Below, one piece after another: positions 33,163 to 44,843 of a stretch of 64,000 nt of DNA. Position 1 is the first letter of the stretch; each line of letters opens with the position of its first letter. The stretch comes from Clonostachys chloroleuca (Eukaryota > Ascomycota > Sordariomycetes > Hypocreales > Bionectriaceae), in the NCBI GenBank assembly GCA_037952775.1, contig JBANAY010000001.1, positions 3,720,001 to 3,784,000 of the forward strand, in the 5' to 3' direction. The notes below the pieces were generated by a model. The model worked only from the letters and a program-made list of their open reading frames with translations, was not told the origin of the DNA and did no database searches. The translations under genes were made by a program, and so were the position numbers.

Positions 33163-36100
33163 ATGGAAGTCTTCCTAACAAAACTACCCCCCATCAATGA
33201 AGGCCAACTCAAGAAGGAGCTAAAGCCACATTTGGAGGCCCTAGGCATTGCTAAGTATTACTACTCCAAGGCCCGAGGAAAGGATTATGCTTGGGTCACA
33301 TTTATCGACGCCTCCGATGGATCTAAATTCCTCCAGAGACATGGCGAGTCGGTGCCAAGCAACGGTAGCAGCGCTTTCTTCAGAACCTCCTCACGTAGGC
33401 TCCTCATTGCCAATTCCCTGGTGGTCGCGAAGAAAAGCAGTCGTCAGCTTGACGAAAAATTCTTGAGCCATGTCAAGCTGGAGCAGAAGCGGAAAGCCGA
33501 AAAGGCTAAGAAGGCTGACAGGAAAAACCAGCCAGCCACTGATTCTTCATCATTTACCGTCTCCTCTGTAGCCTGCGGCAAGAACATCTTCGCCCAAAAG
33601 GACAGCGAACTTTCATTTGTTTCGCAGACCTCGACGTCCACCTCCTGCAGCGCGAAGATCACTCGCCGTGCATTGATTGTTAGTTCAGATACTGACGGGT
33701 TCCGCATCGACATCCCATACAACATCATTCAAGACTTTATCGTCGCCCGGCAATACCAAAAAATCACCCTGGTGTTGACTGAGACACCTAGGTTCTATGA
33801 AAGCTTCAGAACCCAGACATATGATAGGAATTCTGGGCCAACTGAGAAACGAGGATGGGTGAGAGAAACGCATTTTCACAAATTGCCGGGCCACACGAGA
33901 TGCGTCTCGCAATGTCTGGTATACCAGTTCCAGGTCGTTGACCGAGATTTTGAGCAACTTGTCCGGCGCTTGGAAACTCAAAATTACGTATCAATCACAA
34001 GATACGATCTTCTCGTGGAGCCGTATACAGGGATCCCCGGTGATTTCTACACAAGTCGGATGAAGGAATTTGAGAGCAAGCTCCGTGATCCCAAGAGACA
34101 CAGAGGGTTGCCGTTTCCATTCTTGTTCCAGGTTCAGGGCCTAGTTTGGAACAATTACCTCCACCCTTCGGATGGACATCGTATGTTGAAGGGAATGGCT
34201 GAAGCTATTCGAGTCTGTCGTGCAAAGGGGGCCGACCTGCCCTTCAGTGTCGAATCAATGAAAAGGCTGCGCCAGCGGATCCCATACCCTTGCCCTGGAG
34301 TTGAGCCAGAGCAGCTCGATGTGTCCGAGCTTTTGGATATCATCCTTGATAAGGAAACAATGCATAGCAAAGGTGGAACATCGCAGAGCGAGTGTTATAG
34401 AACAAGCCTACCCTCTCACCAAGCATGGGTGATGAAGGCCATCGTCACGCCTACCCGGATTCTACTCGACGGACCAGACCCTGAGAGCAAGAATCAGATA
34501 CTGAGGAAGTATTCCCATCACGCAGAATATTTCCTTAGATGCAGCTTTTGCGATGATGAAGATGGCCAAGATTTAGCATTCAACCCTAACGTGTCCAACG
34601 ATCGTATATACGACCGATACAAAGAGGTGATGAGGGCAGGCATCCAAATTGCAGATCGAAGGTATATGTTTCTGGGATTTTCGCACTCATCACTGCGAGC
34701 CCATTCTGTCTGGTTCATGGCGCCCTTTCTGGGTGATAAATTGGCGTTACAAAGCTGTGGCTCTGTGATTAGAGGGCTCGGCGACTTTGACGCTATTAGA
34801 GTGCCGGCGAAATGTGCAGCGCGAATTGGACAGGCATTCTCAGAAACGCCGTTCTCCGTGCCAGTTTCCTCACTTGAGATCAGATCACGTTTCATACCTG
34901 ATGTAAAGTCCAAGGATGGGTCTCGAGTGTTCAGCGATGGTGTAGGGACCATTTCAGCCGAAGCCATGGAGCTATTCTGGGAGTATCTCCCACCCCAACT
35001 GAAATCCACGACCCCTGCCTGCTTCCAGATCCGCTGGGCAGGGGCCAAAGGAATGCTGGCGCTGGATTCTAGCTTGAAAGGAAAGACTTTTTGCATCCGA
35101 GAAGAGTCGATGAGAAAGTTTATCAGCAGCGATGTCGCCGAAATGGGTATCTGCGACACATCGTCGCGACCACTTCGTCTCTGGCTCAACCGTCCGATGA
35201 TCAAGATACTAGAAGATATGGGCACCAGACCTGAGTGGTTCTTGGAATTGCAGAAGAAAGAGCTCGAGAATTTGCGGGCTGTCACTGTCGACATAGCCAA
35301 GACGAGCGGCTTCTTACGGCAGCAATCCATAGCGACGCCGATGGGGTTCCCAAGTTTCCTCAAACATCTAAGTGGAATTGATATTGATTATCGAGACGAT
35401 GATTTTATGAGGGCCGTGGTGGAGAACGCGGTCTTGAGGGAACTTCGCTTACTCAAGCACAAAGCACGTATTCCCGTTAACAAAGGCGTCACTCTTTTCG
35501 GCATCATGGACGAGACGGGGTTTTTGAAAGAGGACGAAGTCTACGTCACATTTGACAAGAGCCAGGAGAAAATATCCCGACCTCCGAGGGAAGGACTGGT
35601 TCTGGTGACTCGCTCACCAGCACTGCACCCGGGTGATATCCAACTTGTGCACCTAGCCCGCCCACCCAAGGGTAGTCCCCTCCGAGACTTGAAGAACTGT
35701 ATAGTCTTTAGCCAACAGGGCGACAGAGACCTTCCAAGCAAGCTCAGTGGCGGTGATTTGGATGGCGACATATACAACGTTATATGGGACTCAGAGGCAA
35801 TGCCCAAGAGGACATTTAGTCCGGCGGACTACCCCAGGGTGGCTGCTCCAACTCTCGACCGACCGGTGACGAGCAGAGACATAATTGAATTCTTCATCAA
35901 TTTCATGAAGACGGATATTCTGGGATTGATTGCGACTAGACACCTCACGATGGCAGATTACAACGCTGAGGGTACGCTGAGTCCTGAATGCCTCAGTCTA
36001 GCAGCGCTGCACTCGACAGCAGTCGACTCCTCCAAAACAGGGATACCAGTTGATAACCGCTCCCTTCCCAAAGCGCCTAAATACAGGCCGGATTTTCTAT

Positions 36101-36717
36101 CCCCAGTCACGCCACTGAAGGTTTATGATATTGGTCAAGTTGAACTCAACGAGGAGGACGATGACGACGACGATGATGATGATGGTATGGGGGTATTTAA
36201 GCACCGGTATTACGAATCGTGGAAAATTTTGGGGAGGCTATATCGATCGGTGGATGAAAAGAAGATATGGGTGGAAGACGTGAAACGGCACGACAGGGCA
36301 GAAGGCGGTGATATCTGGGAGGGACTTCTCAGCATTCCAAAGGCGCTTGTGTGGAAGAACAACCTCGACGTCGATTATAAACGGCAGACCGACAAGGCCT
36401 GGGAGATCCGCAACATGTATGAATCATCAGTGAGCGATCTGATGTACCAGTTTTCGGAGAATCCCAGGAGGTCAATCAGTGAGGTCGAGGTGTTTTGCGG
36501 CTTCATCTTGGACAGGCACGGGAAGCAGACTCGCCGACAGAGGGACTTGTCGAGCAAGCTGCGCGAGGAGATAGACCGCACGATGTCGTGGATCGTGAAA
36601 ATGATGCAGGACCCTGAAGGCGACGAGGGGGGGATAGCGTGGCGAGGCAAAAGGACGTCCTCGAGCTGTGCTGGGCTTGCCTGGTTGTCGGATGCGCCGA
36701 GGACAATGAAGGAATGA
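33163..36717 (+). CDS. RNA-dependent RNA polymerase (RDR family, RNA silencing)
   Basis: Intronless, 1184 aa from the ATG at 33163 to TGA 36715-36717. It makes double-stranded RNA for small-RNA silencing, with Dicer and Argonaute (the QDE-1/SAD-1/RRP-3 and fission-yeast Rdp1 group). The catalytic loop DLDGD is intact at residues 865-869 (GGDLDGDIYN), which should hold the three Mg-binding aspartates. Upstream landmarks: YMFLGFSHSSLRAHSVWFMA, then FSDGVGTIS and FQIRWAGAKGML; downstream, a helical neck region. The first 90 residues look like a degenerate RNA-recognition fold (FLTKLPP, YAWVTFID). Nine consecutive Asp lie near residue 1003. Which fungal RdRP clade it belongs to cannot be settled by eye. 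The end is suspicious: after a G7 run near 36627-36633 another frame continues coding-like sequence to 36899 (next entry), so this stop may be premature. Confidence 0.93.
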   Translation: MEVFLTKLPPINEGQLKKELKPHLEALGIAKYYYSKARGKDYAWVTFIDASDGSKFLQRHGESVPSNGSSAFFRTSSRRLLIANSLVVAKKSSRQLDEKFLSHVKLEQKRKAEKAKKADRKNQPATDSSSFTVSSVACGKNIFAQKDSELSFVSQTSTSTSCSAKITRRALIVSSDTDGFRIDIPYNIIQDFIVARQYQKITLVLTETPRFYESFRTQTYDRNSGPTEKRGWVRETHFHKLPGHTRCVSQCLVYQFQVVDRDFEQLVRRLETQNYVSITRYDLLVEPYTGIPGDFYTSRMKEFESKLRDPKRHRGLPFPFLFQVQGLVWNNYLHPSDGHRMLKGMAEAIRVCRAKGADLPFSVESMKRLRQRIPYPCPGVEPEQLDVSELLDIILDKETMHSKGGTSQSECYRTSLPSHQAWVMKAIVTPTRILLDGPDPESKNQILRKYSHHAEYFLRCSFCDDEDGQDLAFNPNVSNDRIYDRYKEVMRAGIQIADRRYMFLGFSHSSLRAHSVWFMAPFLGDKLALQSCGSVIRGLGDFDAIRVPAKCAARIGQAFSETPFSVPVSSLEIRSRFIPDVKSKDGSRVFSDGVGTISAEAMELFWEYLPPQLKSTTPACFQIRWAGAKGMLALDSSLKGKTFCIREESMRKFISSDVAEMGICDTSSRPLRLWLNRPMIKILEDMGTRPEWFLELQKKELENLRAVTVDIAKTSGFLRQQSIATPMGFPSFLKHLSGIDIDYRDDDFMRAVVENAVLRELRLLKHKARIPVNKGVTLFGIMDETGFLKEDEVYVTFDKSQEKISRPPREGLVLVTRSPALHPGDIQLVHLARPPKGSPLRDLKNCIVFSQQGDRDLPSKLSGGDLDGDIYNVIWDSEAMPKRTFSPADYPRVAAPTLDRPVTSRDIIEFFINFMKTDILGLIATRHLTMADYNAEGTLSPECLSLAALHSTAVDSSKTGIPVDNRSLPKAPKYRPDFLSPVTPLKVYDIGQVELNEEDDDDDDDDDGMGVFKHRYYESWKILGRLYRSVDEKKIWVEDVKRHDRAEGGDIWEGLLSIPKALVWKNNLDVDYKRQTDKAWEIRNMYESSVSDLMYQFSENPRRSISEVEVFCGFILDRHGKQTRRQRDLSSKLREEIDRTMSWIVKMMQDPEGDEGGIAWRGKRTSSSCAGLAWLSDAPRTMKE

Positions 36718-36899
36718 AGAGCGAGTACACGGTTGGGGGGTTGAAAAGCTTCAAAATACTGGCCGCTGGTTGCATATTCAAACAACTGGAACTGTTCTTG
36801 AGCATGATCGCGCAAGACGGGAAAGAGCCAGCTACGGGAGGATTCGTGGGTGTGAGGGGAGGAAGCGGAGGGAAGAAGGTGACCCTGCCACTTCGATGA
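36639..36899 (+). pseudogene. Displaced C-terminal segment of the RdRP (frame break at G7 run)
   Basis: In the frame one base away from the polymerase, coding-like sequence continues: KDVLELCWACLVVGCAED, then GGLKSFKILAAGCIFKQLEL, ending at TGA 36897-36899. The helical, Trp/Ala-rich pattern followed by LKSFK..AAG resembles the extreme C-terminus of fungal RdRPs. The polymerase frame over the same bases (WRGKRTSSSC) does not. The switch lies at or near the G7 run 36627-36633. Explanations are a lost base in the genome, a homopolymer error in the assembly, a small unseen intron, or a naturally variable tail. Similarity is judged from pattern, not alignment. Confidence 0.5.
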
Positions 36900-39800
36900 A
36901 AATTCCCAAATGTGCGATGTGTATTGTACAGGAACAGAACGATTCTTCGCCATTTACAAGTGGCCAGCATTTGTTTGTAGACACTTTTTCTTAGACCTTG
37001 CTTAAACTAGGCCAGTGGCAGCTCCCTAGAGACTCGTACAATGACGAGTATTGCTCCTGTATCGCCCGAATGACTTGCCACAAGTTCAAGGTTGCCTTTA
37101 GGGGTCAGAACCTTCGAAGACAGCCTCCGTCCAACCCGTGAAGAACTTGTAGGCGGCTTCGATTGTATGGACAGCGTAACTCTCAAAGCTTAATGACAGC
37201 AATAGCGAGGTGGCTCTCTCATCGAGACGTCAAACTGGCTCTTGTGTTGTTGTTTTCGCTGCCATGGACACAGCCGAAGAATATTATAGGGGGAGGTGTC
37301 GGTTTGTTATCCGTTCGGTCGCGCGTCGCTGGGTAGAAGGTCGTTGATGGGTATTTGAAAGGATGACACCATGATTAAGAAGACACAGAAAACTAAGGAA
37401 CAGGATCAAATAAGGAACAGTGTAAAGGAATTCTCGCTGGTTTTGTTTGGGCGTTAATCGTGGAGGAAAGAGGGGGTTGGCCAGGGGCCGTCTGTCGTAG
37501 TGAAGAACTGGGCTCTGGGCTTCATGTTTCGATTTGAGACGAATTGAAACTTTCGATGCCTGATACTGATGCAAGAGGGATAAATAGTCAAGAAGTTTTG
37601 GCAACTTGAGGCCTTGGGGGTAGGCAGAGTGGATTCACTTTCGTGGTCTTTGATGGAGTGGCCAAGTCATAACAATGCCAGCGGCCGACCACTAGACGAA
37701 GGGGTAGGGTAACGGCGGGAGGTCGGACAGAGTATCCTGCAGTTTGCTGAAGAACCCTGGGCTTTCTTCCAGCGCCGAGGGCGGTGGTGATGGCGGCGGC
37801 GGCGTTTGCGTTTGCGTTTGTTTTTGTGTTTGGCCTGGCATGACGATTACGGCTGGTAAAACTTGGTCAAGTAGGTGTTTACGCAACTACAAAATAGAAA
37901 TGGCTACAGTTAACGAGGTTCGACCCTCTACGCTCAGTCTTCTTGGTCCGGGTTGGAAGCCTCTGCTTGTTTGCTTTGGACCTCCCCTTCGTCCTGCTTC
38001 CTGTACCAAAGATTGAGCGAGTTGTCCTCATCCTAAGGCATCAAGGCGAGATAGGACAAGGGATTGAAAAGTTGCATTTGTCCGTAATGAGCTGGCTTCT
38101 GGTCCACCCTTGACCCTCTTGGACCTCCACCCGGATCACTGGCCCCCGCAGGATTCTCACTAGCGAATGGCCTGAGATGCATCGCGATCCACTTCTCCAG
38201 TTTTGCCAAAATTTGGCCTAGAAGAATGTCAATAGCGATGGATATGAGGAATTTCTGTTCTGTCAATCGTTCCTACACAATTAGACGGCCAACGACTAGT
38301 GAAAGACTGCCACGATGAGGCGGATTTTCTCAACTCCGCGGCGGTGGTTGGTGTTTGGTGTGGTGGTGGATTCAATCAAATCTGTTGCAGGCGTCTTACC
38401 TGGTCCCTCCGCCACTCCGTCCGGGCACATGGAAGCCACAGTCGCACCTGATTCATTACGGGGAGCGGAGCAGACCCCCGTTCCTTTGCACGGCGATCTG
38501 GGCTGGCCCGCAGCTAAGATGGCTCGAGTTAACTGGAGTGGCCTAGCCAGATCTTCTTACCCCAAATTAACAATTCCAGCGCTGGCACTAAGCAGCGGCG
38601 TGATTCATTATGCGACGGATGGAATGATTCCATTATTCGAATTGATTAGTTGTCGTTCGTGTTTGCTTTTTATTCCCGGCGCCTAACGCAGGTAAGCAGC
38701 CGTCTCGATGAATGATGGGACGACGAGGGCTCCTGCCGCTGCATCCGCAGATGGCCATGCATGACGGCCATCGATCAGTTAGCATCGGGGTCTCGCTTCG
38801 TTGGAAGAGCGCGCGTCTGGTCCTGGTTATCCGGAGATGGTGTATTGTGTGTCTCTGTCTGTCTCTCGTGTGCGGTGGTTGGTGCTTCCCCTCATCTGAA
38901 TTGTGCCTTCCCCAAGTCGTACTTTCCCACCTGCACCTGCTAGGTGAGGTACTTGGCAGAGCATGACTAATATCAGCGGCGACTTGCAATTGGCTGTTAC
39001 CTAATAATGGCACCTTCTGTGGCCAGATGAATCAGTCGCCTGAGTCGAGGCTCGCCTCTGCGCCGGCGAATCCGTGTCTCCATCATTCCTTGGAGTCAGT
39101 TCCGTTGGGGTGGTGTCTTCATCTCCCTCATTTCATCCCATCTGATCTGCCATCTCGGATGGATGCAAGAATGGGGATTGGCAGGATCATCTTCCGGCTC
39201 TGCCACATTGCGATGTCGCCAATCCACCATCCATCTAGACAGAGATCATCTAACTGAGTTCAGTAAATCTCCATTTCTCCTCCTCCGCCTTTTGCTACTC
39301 CTCCCTCCCTCATCCCGCATTGGGGCTGTCCCCCGCACGGAGGACATAGACGACACCACACAACATGACAACAGGCAGGGTGAGAGCGCAATTTTAGAGT
39401 TTCAATTCTGCGGAGAGCGCCCGGGCGAAGGGAGCCGTCGAGAGTCTGTAGCCACTGTGCCCCTGGGGGAAGCCATACCCCAGTCTCAATCCCAAGCCAA
39501 AGCTGGGGAAGACTCCAGCCTAGTCGCCATTCCCCCAATCCCCATCCTCGTCTCCATATGCAGTGCGGCTGCGGTGCGGCTGCGGTGCGACGTGATGCAA
39601 TGCTGGCTCGACTTGTCTCCAGGTGGCTGCGTCTAGCTGGTCTCAACAAAACCTTTCCCCATACGGAGCACAGGACTTACACACAGTTCTGACACTCCCC
39701 CCGCTCGACGGTCTCCATCTCCAGTTGACTACTGTTGCCTACTCTGTGTGATTCGCTCAGCGCAGGACCGTCTAGAATCGGCTCGTGGGGCCCCTTGACT

Positions 39801-40408
39801 AGCACACCGGTCTGCCCTGCTAGACGAAGACGGGACAGCATAGCTCCGAAACGGGGCTTCACACTTAGACAAACTCTTCTCACCAGCGTTGCTTGGGCTC
39901 TGGATGGGATCGAGGTCTGGGGTGAGAGACCTGCCCAGCCAGGGCAAGGTCATGCCATGGAAGTGGGAGCGGAGTGAGCGGCCCCATCCAACAGGCCCGA
40001 CTAATAGCACCGCCTGTCTCTGGGCTTGAAGTGCCTTGCTTGATACTAGCTTCATGTCTTTACTGCTGCTGTTGTTTGTTGCTACGCGCCTCTCCGTCAT
40101 ATCGGTTCAAAGGAGCATACCTCCCTTAGGGCACCACAATTGGGCCAACCTGTTTCGTTTGTCGAGTAAGCTTCCCCGCGTATGAATCAGTGCTATCGTG
40201 TATAATAATAGTCCAAGAGCCCCTTGCTCGCCTTCCACCAATCTTAGTCCCAGACCTGGCATGCATATTTATCTCTCCGACCACTAGTTTCTTCCAAGGT
40301 GGTTCTACCCCCTTTGCTCCATCAGTTATTTGAACCATACCACACCCCATCCCAACTTTCCTCCTCGCTCCCTCCTTCAATCTATCGATCTTCTCAACAT
40401 AACACCCA
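36900..40408. other. Intergenic, 3.5 kb without recognised gene
   Basis: Frames here are short and lack motifs. A possible microprotein lies on the minus strand at 37692-37841 (start MPGQTQKQTQTQT, then a PPPP stretch and FFSKLQDTL), but the evidence is thin. Tandem copies of TGCGGCTGCGG occur at 39564-39574 and 39575-39585. The last 150 bp are CT-rich and lead into the transporter at 40409. Confidence 0.4.
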
Positions 40409-41485
40409 ATGACTCACCCATCAACTCCCGAGAAAACAATGGAACAAGGCAACGGCAACCCCAATGGCATTGCCTACAACCATGAGGAGGACCGACAGGG
40501 GGACCTCGATCGCTTCCGTACCGCTGGAAGCGTCGCCATGAGCCCTGAACTCTTCGAGAAGCTTTATCTCACTCCTCTCAAGAATGTCCACGGAGATCTT
40601 CGAAAGACATTTGCCAACCCAACTCCTATGTGAGCTCATCCGACTGTGCAGTCGTCCCAAGCAACAATTACTAATCGGTCATCCTGATAAACAGTGCCCT
40701 CGTCGGATTCTTGATTGCTCTGACCCCATTGTCCTGTGACTTGATGGGCTGGGCTGGCGCTGGCGGCGGCGGTGCTGCTTCATCGTAGGTCACACTCATT
40801 TTATCCATATACCATCTTTTAAAGCCATCAGATTCACTTACATTGTCATCTTGTAGCGGCTTCTTTGTGTTCATGGGTGGCCTTCTCATGTTCACGGGCG
40901 GTGTTCTTGAATGGGTTCTCGGAAACACCTTCGCTTCAGTTGTATTCTGCACCTTCGGCGGCTTCTACTTCTCATACGGCGCGACTCTCCTCCCTTCCTT
41001 CAACACTTCCGCCGCGTACGCCCCCGCAGATGGTCCTGCCTCAGCTGGTGCAGCAACTCAAGGATTCAACGCCAGTCTCGCTTTCGTCTTCTTGTTCATG
41101 GGTGTCCTCTGCTTCATCTTCTTGGTCTGCTCCCTCCGAACCAACGTCGTCTTCGTCGTCATCTTCCTCTCTCTCATGCTGGCCTTCTTCCTCTTGACTG
41201 GTGGATACATGGCGCTGGCTTCCGACTTCACCGGCAACGCTGACAAAGCGGGTAAACTTATCATTGTAAGTTCAACAAGGGCATGGCGGAATCTCGTCTT
41301 ACGAGTCGATACTAATTTGAGAATCACAGGGTGGCGGAGCAAGTGCTTTCGTGTGTGCCATGACTGGTTGGTACCTGCTGACGGCTCAGATGCTGGACGT
41401 TGTTGACTTCCCCTTCGGTCTTCCTGTTGGCGACCTCTCTGGCATCGTCAAGGGCCGCTCCGAGCGTGCTGCCGCCAAGAACTAA
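40409..41485 (+). CDS. GPR1/FUN34/YaaH family acetate (or ammonium-associated) transporter
   Basis: Model: exons 40409-40629, 40695-40784, 40857-41265 and 41330-41485; introns of 65, 72 and 64 nt; 291 aa. The family motif N-P-[TA]-P-[IL] (NPTPIALVGF) stands at the start of the first membrane span and is created across intron 1 (AT|T). Six spans follow: ALVGFLIALTPLSC, FFVFMGGLLMFTGGVLEW, FASVVFCTFGGFYFSYGA, ASLAFVFLFMGVLCFIFL, VVFVVIFLSLMLAFFLLTGG and AFVCAMTGWYLLTAQML. The N-terminal 75 residues are hydrophilic and cytosolic, typical of fungal Ato/AcpA proteins, which move acetate with protons; yeast paralogues are linked to ammonium export. Substrate is inferred from family. The leader is CT-rich with AACACCCAATG around the start. 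Confidence 0.94.
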
Positions 41486-42537
41486 GCATCATGACCTCTT
41501 ACTATCGAAATGCAAATCGTCTACTTGAGACTGTCTACATATAAATAATCACTGGAGGATTTGGTCGATTGGAATAAAATAGTTGGCGCAGGGGAAGTAC
41601 AACGTGGTCAAGGAATACCCATTTGAGGGCCAACAGATATGTTTTAGTGTACTATAGCGGAGGTGAAGGAGTACAGATTCTAGATGATGTTTACATACAC
41701 ACTTTCAACAAAAATGACTTTGAGATGCTACTCGTCATTGAATATGCGTGGGCCTTTCAATGAGTGATCACCCGCAAGCTCGCCGTAGTGCCATATCAAG
41801 TCTCTCAGTCCATGGATAGGGGATGGACACGTATCGGATCGAGACGACATTGCTCAGTGAGACAATCTAAATGAGAAAATTTCTCCCAAGCTATGCTAGA
41901 TGTGTTGTGATGGCTTCTTCGCCATAGGTCTAGACTAGTGGGCTTGGATTTCAGGAGAGGAGGTTTGTCTCCATCTCGAGCTACACTAGCAGTTGGTTTT
42001 GGCTCTGGTAGAAGCCTCTCACTCTTTCTGAGGATGTTTTTCACGCCTCGTGTATCTGAATCATATTATTGAACCGACTTTATCGTTCCATCTGTTGTTT
42101 GGCGCATCTTTGATGGGGCTGTTGGACACTCAGGGGCTGCAACCACAACACTCCAGATCAACCACTTCCTTCCAAAGAAGAAATCTGGCCGTAATTTCGA
42201 CGGGGCAGCAAACTAATCTCTACTACTGGGAAAATTTCCCTCTTTGGCTAGGAGTAAACTAATCGTGAGCTGTTGGATGAGCCCAGTTTGCCAACTGGCC
42301 AGTAAGCCCCCCATCCTTCCTTGGGGGAACTAATCGCCGCTGCGTCACCATGTTTTCTCAGCTCCAGTGGGCCTTTCCCAGCTGGAAGAATGAAATTGGT
42401 AGTGACATATCGTTTGTTTCCAGCAGTCTATTGATCTTTTGTATCGGAATTCAAAAGTTCTTCCAACTAAATGCATGAGATGTTCCATCCAGGAGATACA
42501 CAAAGATTCCTCACTGTGATGTTGAACACTAGACTGC
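41486..42537. other. Intergenic between convergent genes
   Basis: Contains the 3' ends of the transporter (plus) and GH28 gene (minus). No gene recognised. The minus-strand frame near 41.8-42.0 kb has no motif. Confidence 0.5.
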
Positions 42538-44190
42538 TCAACATCCTCCCGTAGAACTACCCCCTTCACACGCCGGCCCCGTACAGTTGAATCCAATCTG
42601 GTTCACGACATTGCCGCACAGATACGCCCCCGCGTCGCTGCCATTGCTGAACCTGACGTCGACGTCCAGCAGCGCGAGGTTCGTGCAGGGGGCGACAGCA
42701 CTGCACTGGAAACTAGCTACGCGTCCAGTCTTGTCCGATGTGGTGCCTCTCAGCCCGTCGATGACCAGGTCGCGGATCTGGAACTCGGAGTTGGTGCAAT
42801 TTCCACTACCAGGGGCGCCGGAGAAGCGGGTGCACTGGGAGATGGTGACTGCGCCGCCGCGCAGCCCCTCTACCTGGAGGTTACTCGCGGCCATGTTGGC
42901 GGCATCTATTAAAGGGGTTAGTTATTAGGTCTTATTTTTTTTTGTCAGTTATTCTGGGGTGGTTTTGTTGAGAGACGTACACCCGCGTCCGCCGCCTCCG
43001 CCGTTGGGAGGGTAGCCGTTCCGGTCTGCTGTCCACGTCTTGAAGTAATACTGTACTTTTGTTACCACGTTTTTATTCAAGTAAAGAAGCATTAGTTGAA
43101 TGGACACTTACTGCGTGGAGAGTGTTTTTGAAGTAAATATTGTCCACGTGCACGTTCTCGATGACCTCAAACGCCCCGTAGTACTGCCCAATGCTACCAA
43201 TGGCGATGCCCAAGCCGTTGTAGAACTTGGAATTAGTGATTGTGATATTTTTGCTGTCTGCCTTTAGTGAGATGCTGTCGTCGCCGTTGTACACTGTCCA
43301 GTTGTCAAATCTGATCCCAGACGACCTGATCGTGTCGGCGCCGTCCGTGTTCGCTGCAGCTTGTTAGATAATCGCATTCAGATCAAAGAATCCAAAAGGC
43401 AAAAGTATTCTCACAGCTGCTGTATATGTTTCCAGTGTTATTCACAAAGATGTCTGTCAAATCAACATTATGAGAGTTGATGATGGACATTGTCCTGCCC
43501 AGGGATAATCAGCAAGTCAGTTCAGCCATCTTCCCAGATCTCGCCACATACCACATCTGGCTCCTCAAGAACCTGAGCCCTTTGACGACTGAATTTGTCA
43601 ATCCGTTGAACGTGATGGCGTGTGGGCGTCCAGGGTAGTTCGAGGTATTGGGCTGTTGCCGGATGAAACTGTACCAAACGTCGCCATTGCCGTTGAAAGT
43701 GCCGGTACCGAACCCATTGATACGAATATTGTCTCCGCCTAGAACCCAAGCGGTTGATTGATTCTGGTAGCCCACAGGCAGGGAGTTGTTCAGCCAGTAA
43801 TCGATATCTGTGCCCCACTGAAGTCATCGTCAGTCAATTTACGCACATCATCAAAATAGAGTTGTTGGTACAGATATAGCATACCAAAAGTTCGCCACGG
43901 ATATCTATGCTGACGTCCTCGAGCCCCGAGGTATTCAGAACAGTGTTGATATGATATTCGGAGTCCTCAAAGACAATATTTCCATGCTTGCCGCATTTCT
44001 TAAACGCGTCGCGGACGGCTGGGGCATCATCCTCGTCAACGCTGCCGAGAGACTTGACGATACACCTTTTCCTATGACTGGGGTCATTTGAACGCACAAT
44101 GGGGTTCCTTTCTGGATCATATGTTGAGGCAAGTGCCAAAAGTGGCAATAAAGAAAGTACGAGATGTGATAGAATCATTTTCACCCTCAT
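42538..44190 (-). CDS. Secreted GH28 exo-pectinase (exopolygalacturonase / rhamnogalacturonan-exohydrolase-like)
   Basis: Model (minus strand): exons 44190-43885, 43817-43552, 43494-43415, 43353-43112, 43050-42981 and 42905-42538; five introns of 57-75 nt; frames join exactly; 443 aa. A signal peptide is evident (MILSHLVLSLLPLLALAS). GH28 landmarks: GGDNIRINGFGTGTFNGNG, the acid pair NTDGAD (D221 region), and GDDS with D242/D243. The canonical Gly-His-Gly is Gly-Leu-Gly here (residues 264-266, YNGLGIAIGSIGQY), and the usual Arg-Ile-Lys is Tyr-Phe-Lys (about 300-302). The segment GYPPNGGGGGRGYA follows, and Cys-rich C-terminal turns close the beta-helix. Loss of GHG and RIK suggests an exo-acting rhamnogalacturonan-type subgroup rather than endopolygalacturonase. 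Many N-glycosylation sites. It lies divergent to a small membrane protein and an MFS permease. Confidence 0.93.
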
Positions 44191-44843
44191 CAATGACGCA
44201 CAAATATGGCCGGGCTCTGGAAAGGGACAGTGTTCTGAAGTCGGCTACATGCCGCGAATTATTCTTTTGAGACTCTCTATTTATCATTTCGAGTACTACC
44301 TTTTGTCGGTAAAGCTGCCCGCGAATCGAGTTGAAGATACAATGCCATGGTTCAACGATGTTACCAAATTGATGAGCTCTAGGACCATCGGGCTAATGAA
44401 AGCCGAATAATTTCCCAGCATAATAAGCCAGCACTCGGCGCCGGTTAAAATACAGATCGTCAATGTAGTGGTGGACAATTCAGGTCACGTCCATAGCCGG
44501 GCTGTTTCGAGCGGGGTACATGGATCTGCCCGGGAAAATCGCATCGAAATTGAAAATGACGACCTGGCTAGTGCCTCAGGCAATCCAAGGTTGAAATACT
44601 AGAAGAGAAGAGCGGTGTCTGGAAGTATAACCGCTTTTCTCAGCTTTGTGTTGTGTAGCAAGTGCATCTGCACGCTCCTGGAGAAGGGTTGAATACGGTA
44701 GAGACGAAATGACCCATATCGAAGTCAGGTGATAGGCCATGATGCCACTTTTTGCGACTCCAAGATCGCCCACCGATTTCTCCCTGATACGGGTGTATCT
44801 AGACACATAAATCCAAAATTCAGCCAACGATAATCATCAGATC
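44191..44843. other. Divergent promoter region
   Basis: Separates the GH28 gene (minus) from the small membrane protein (plus). No coding frame with support. It would hold both promoters, so shared regulation is possible. Confidence 0.45.

Noticed and set aside
37692..37841. Possible 49-residue proline-rich microprotein on the minus strand
   Set aside because: Low complexity N-terminus (Gln-Thr repeat) and no independent support.
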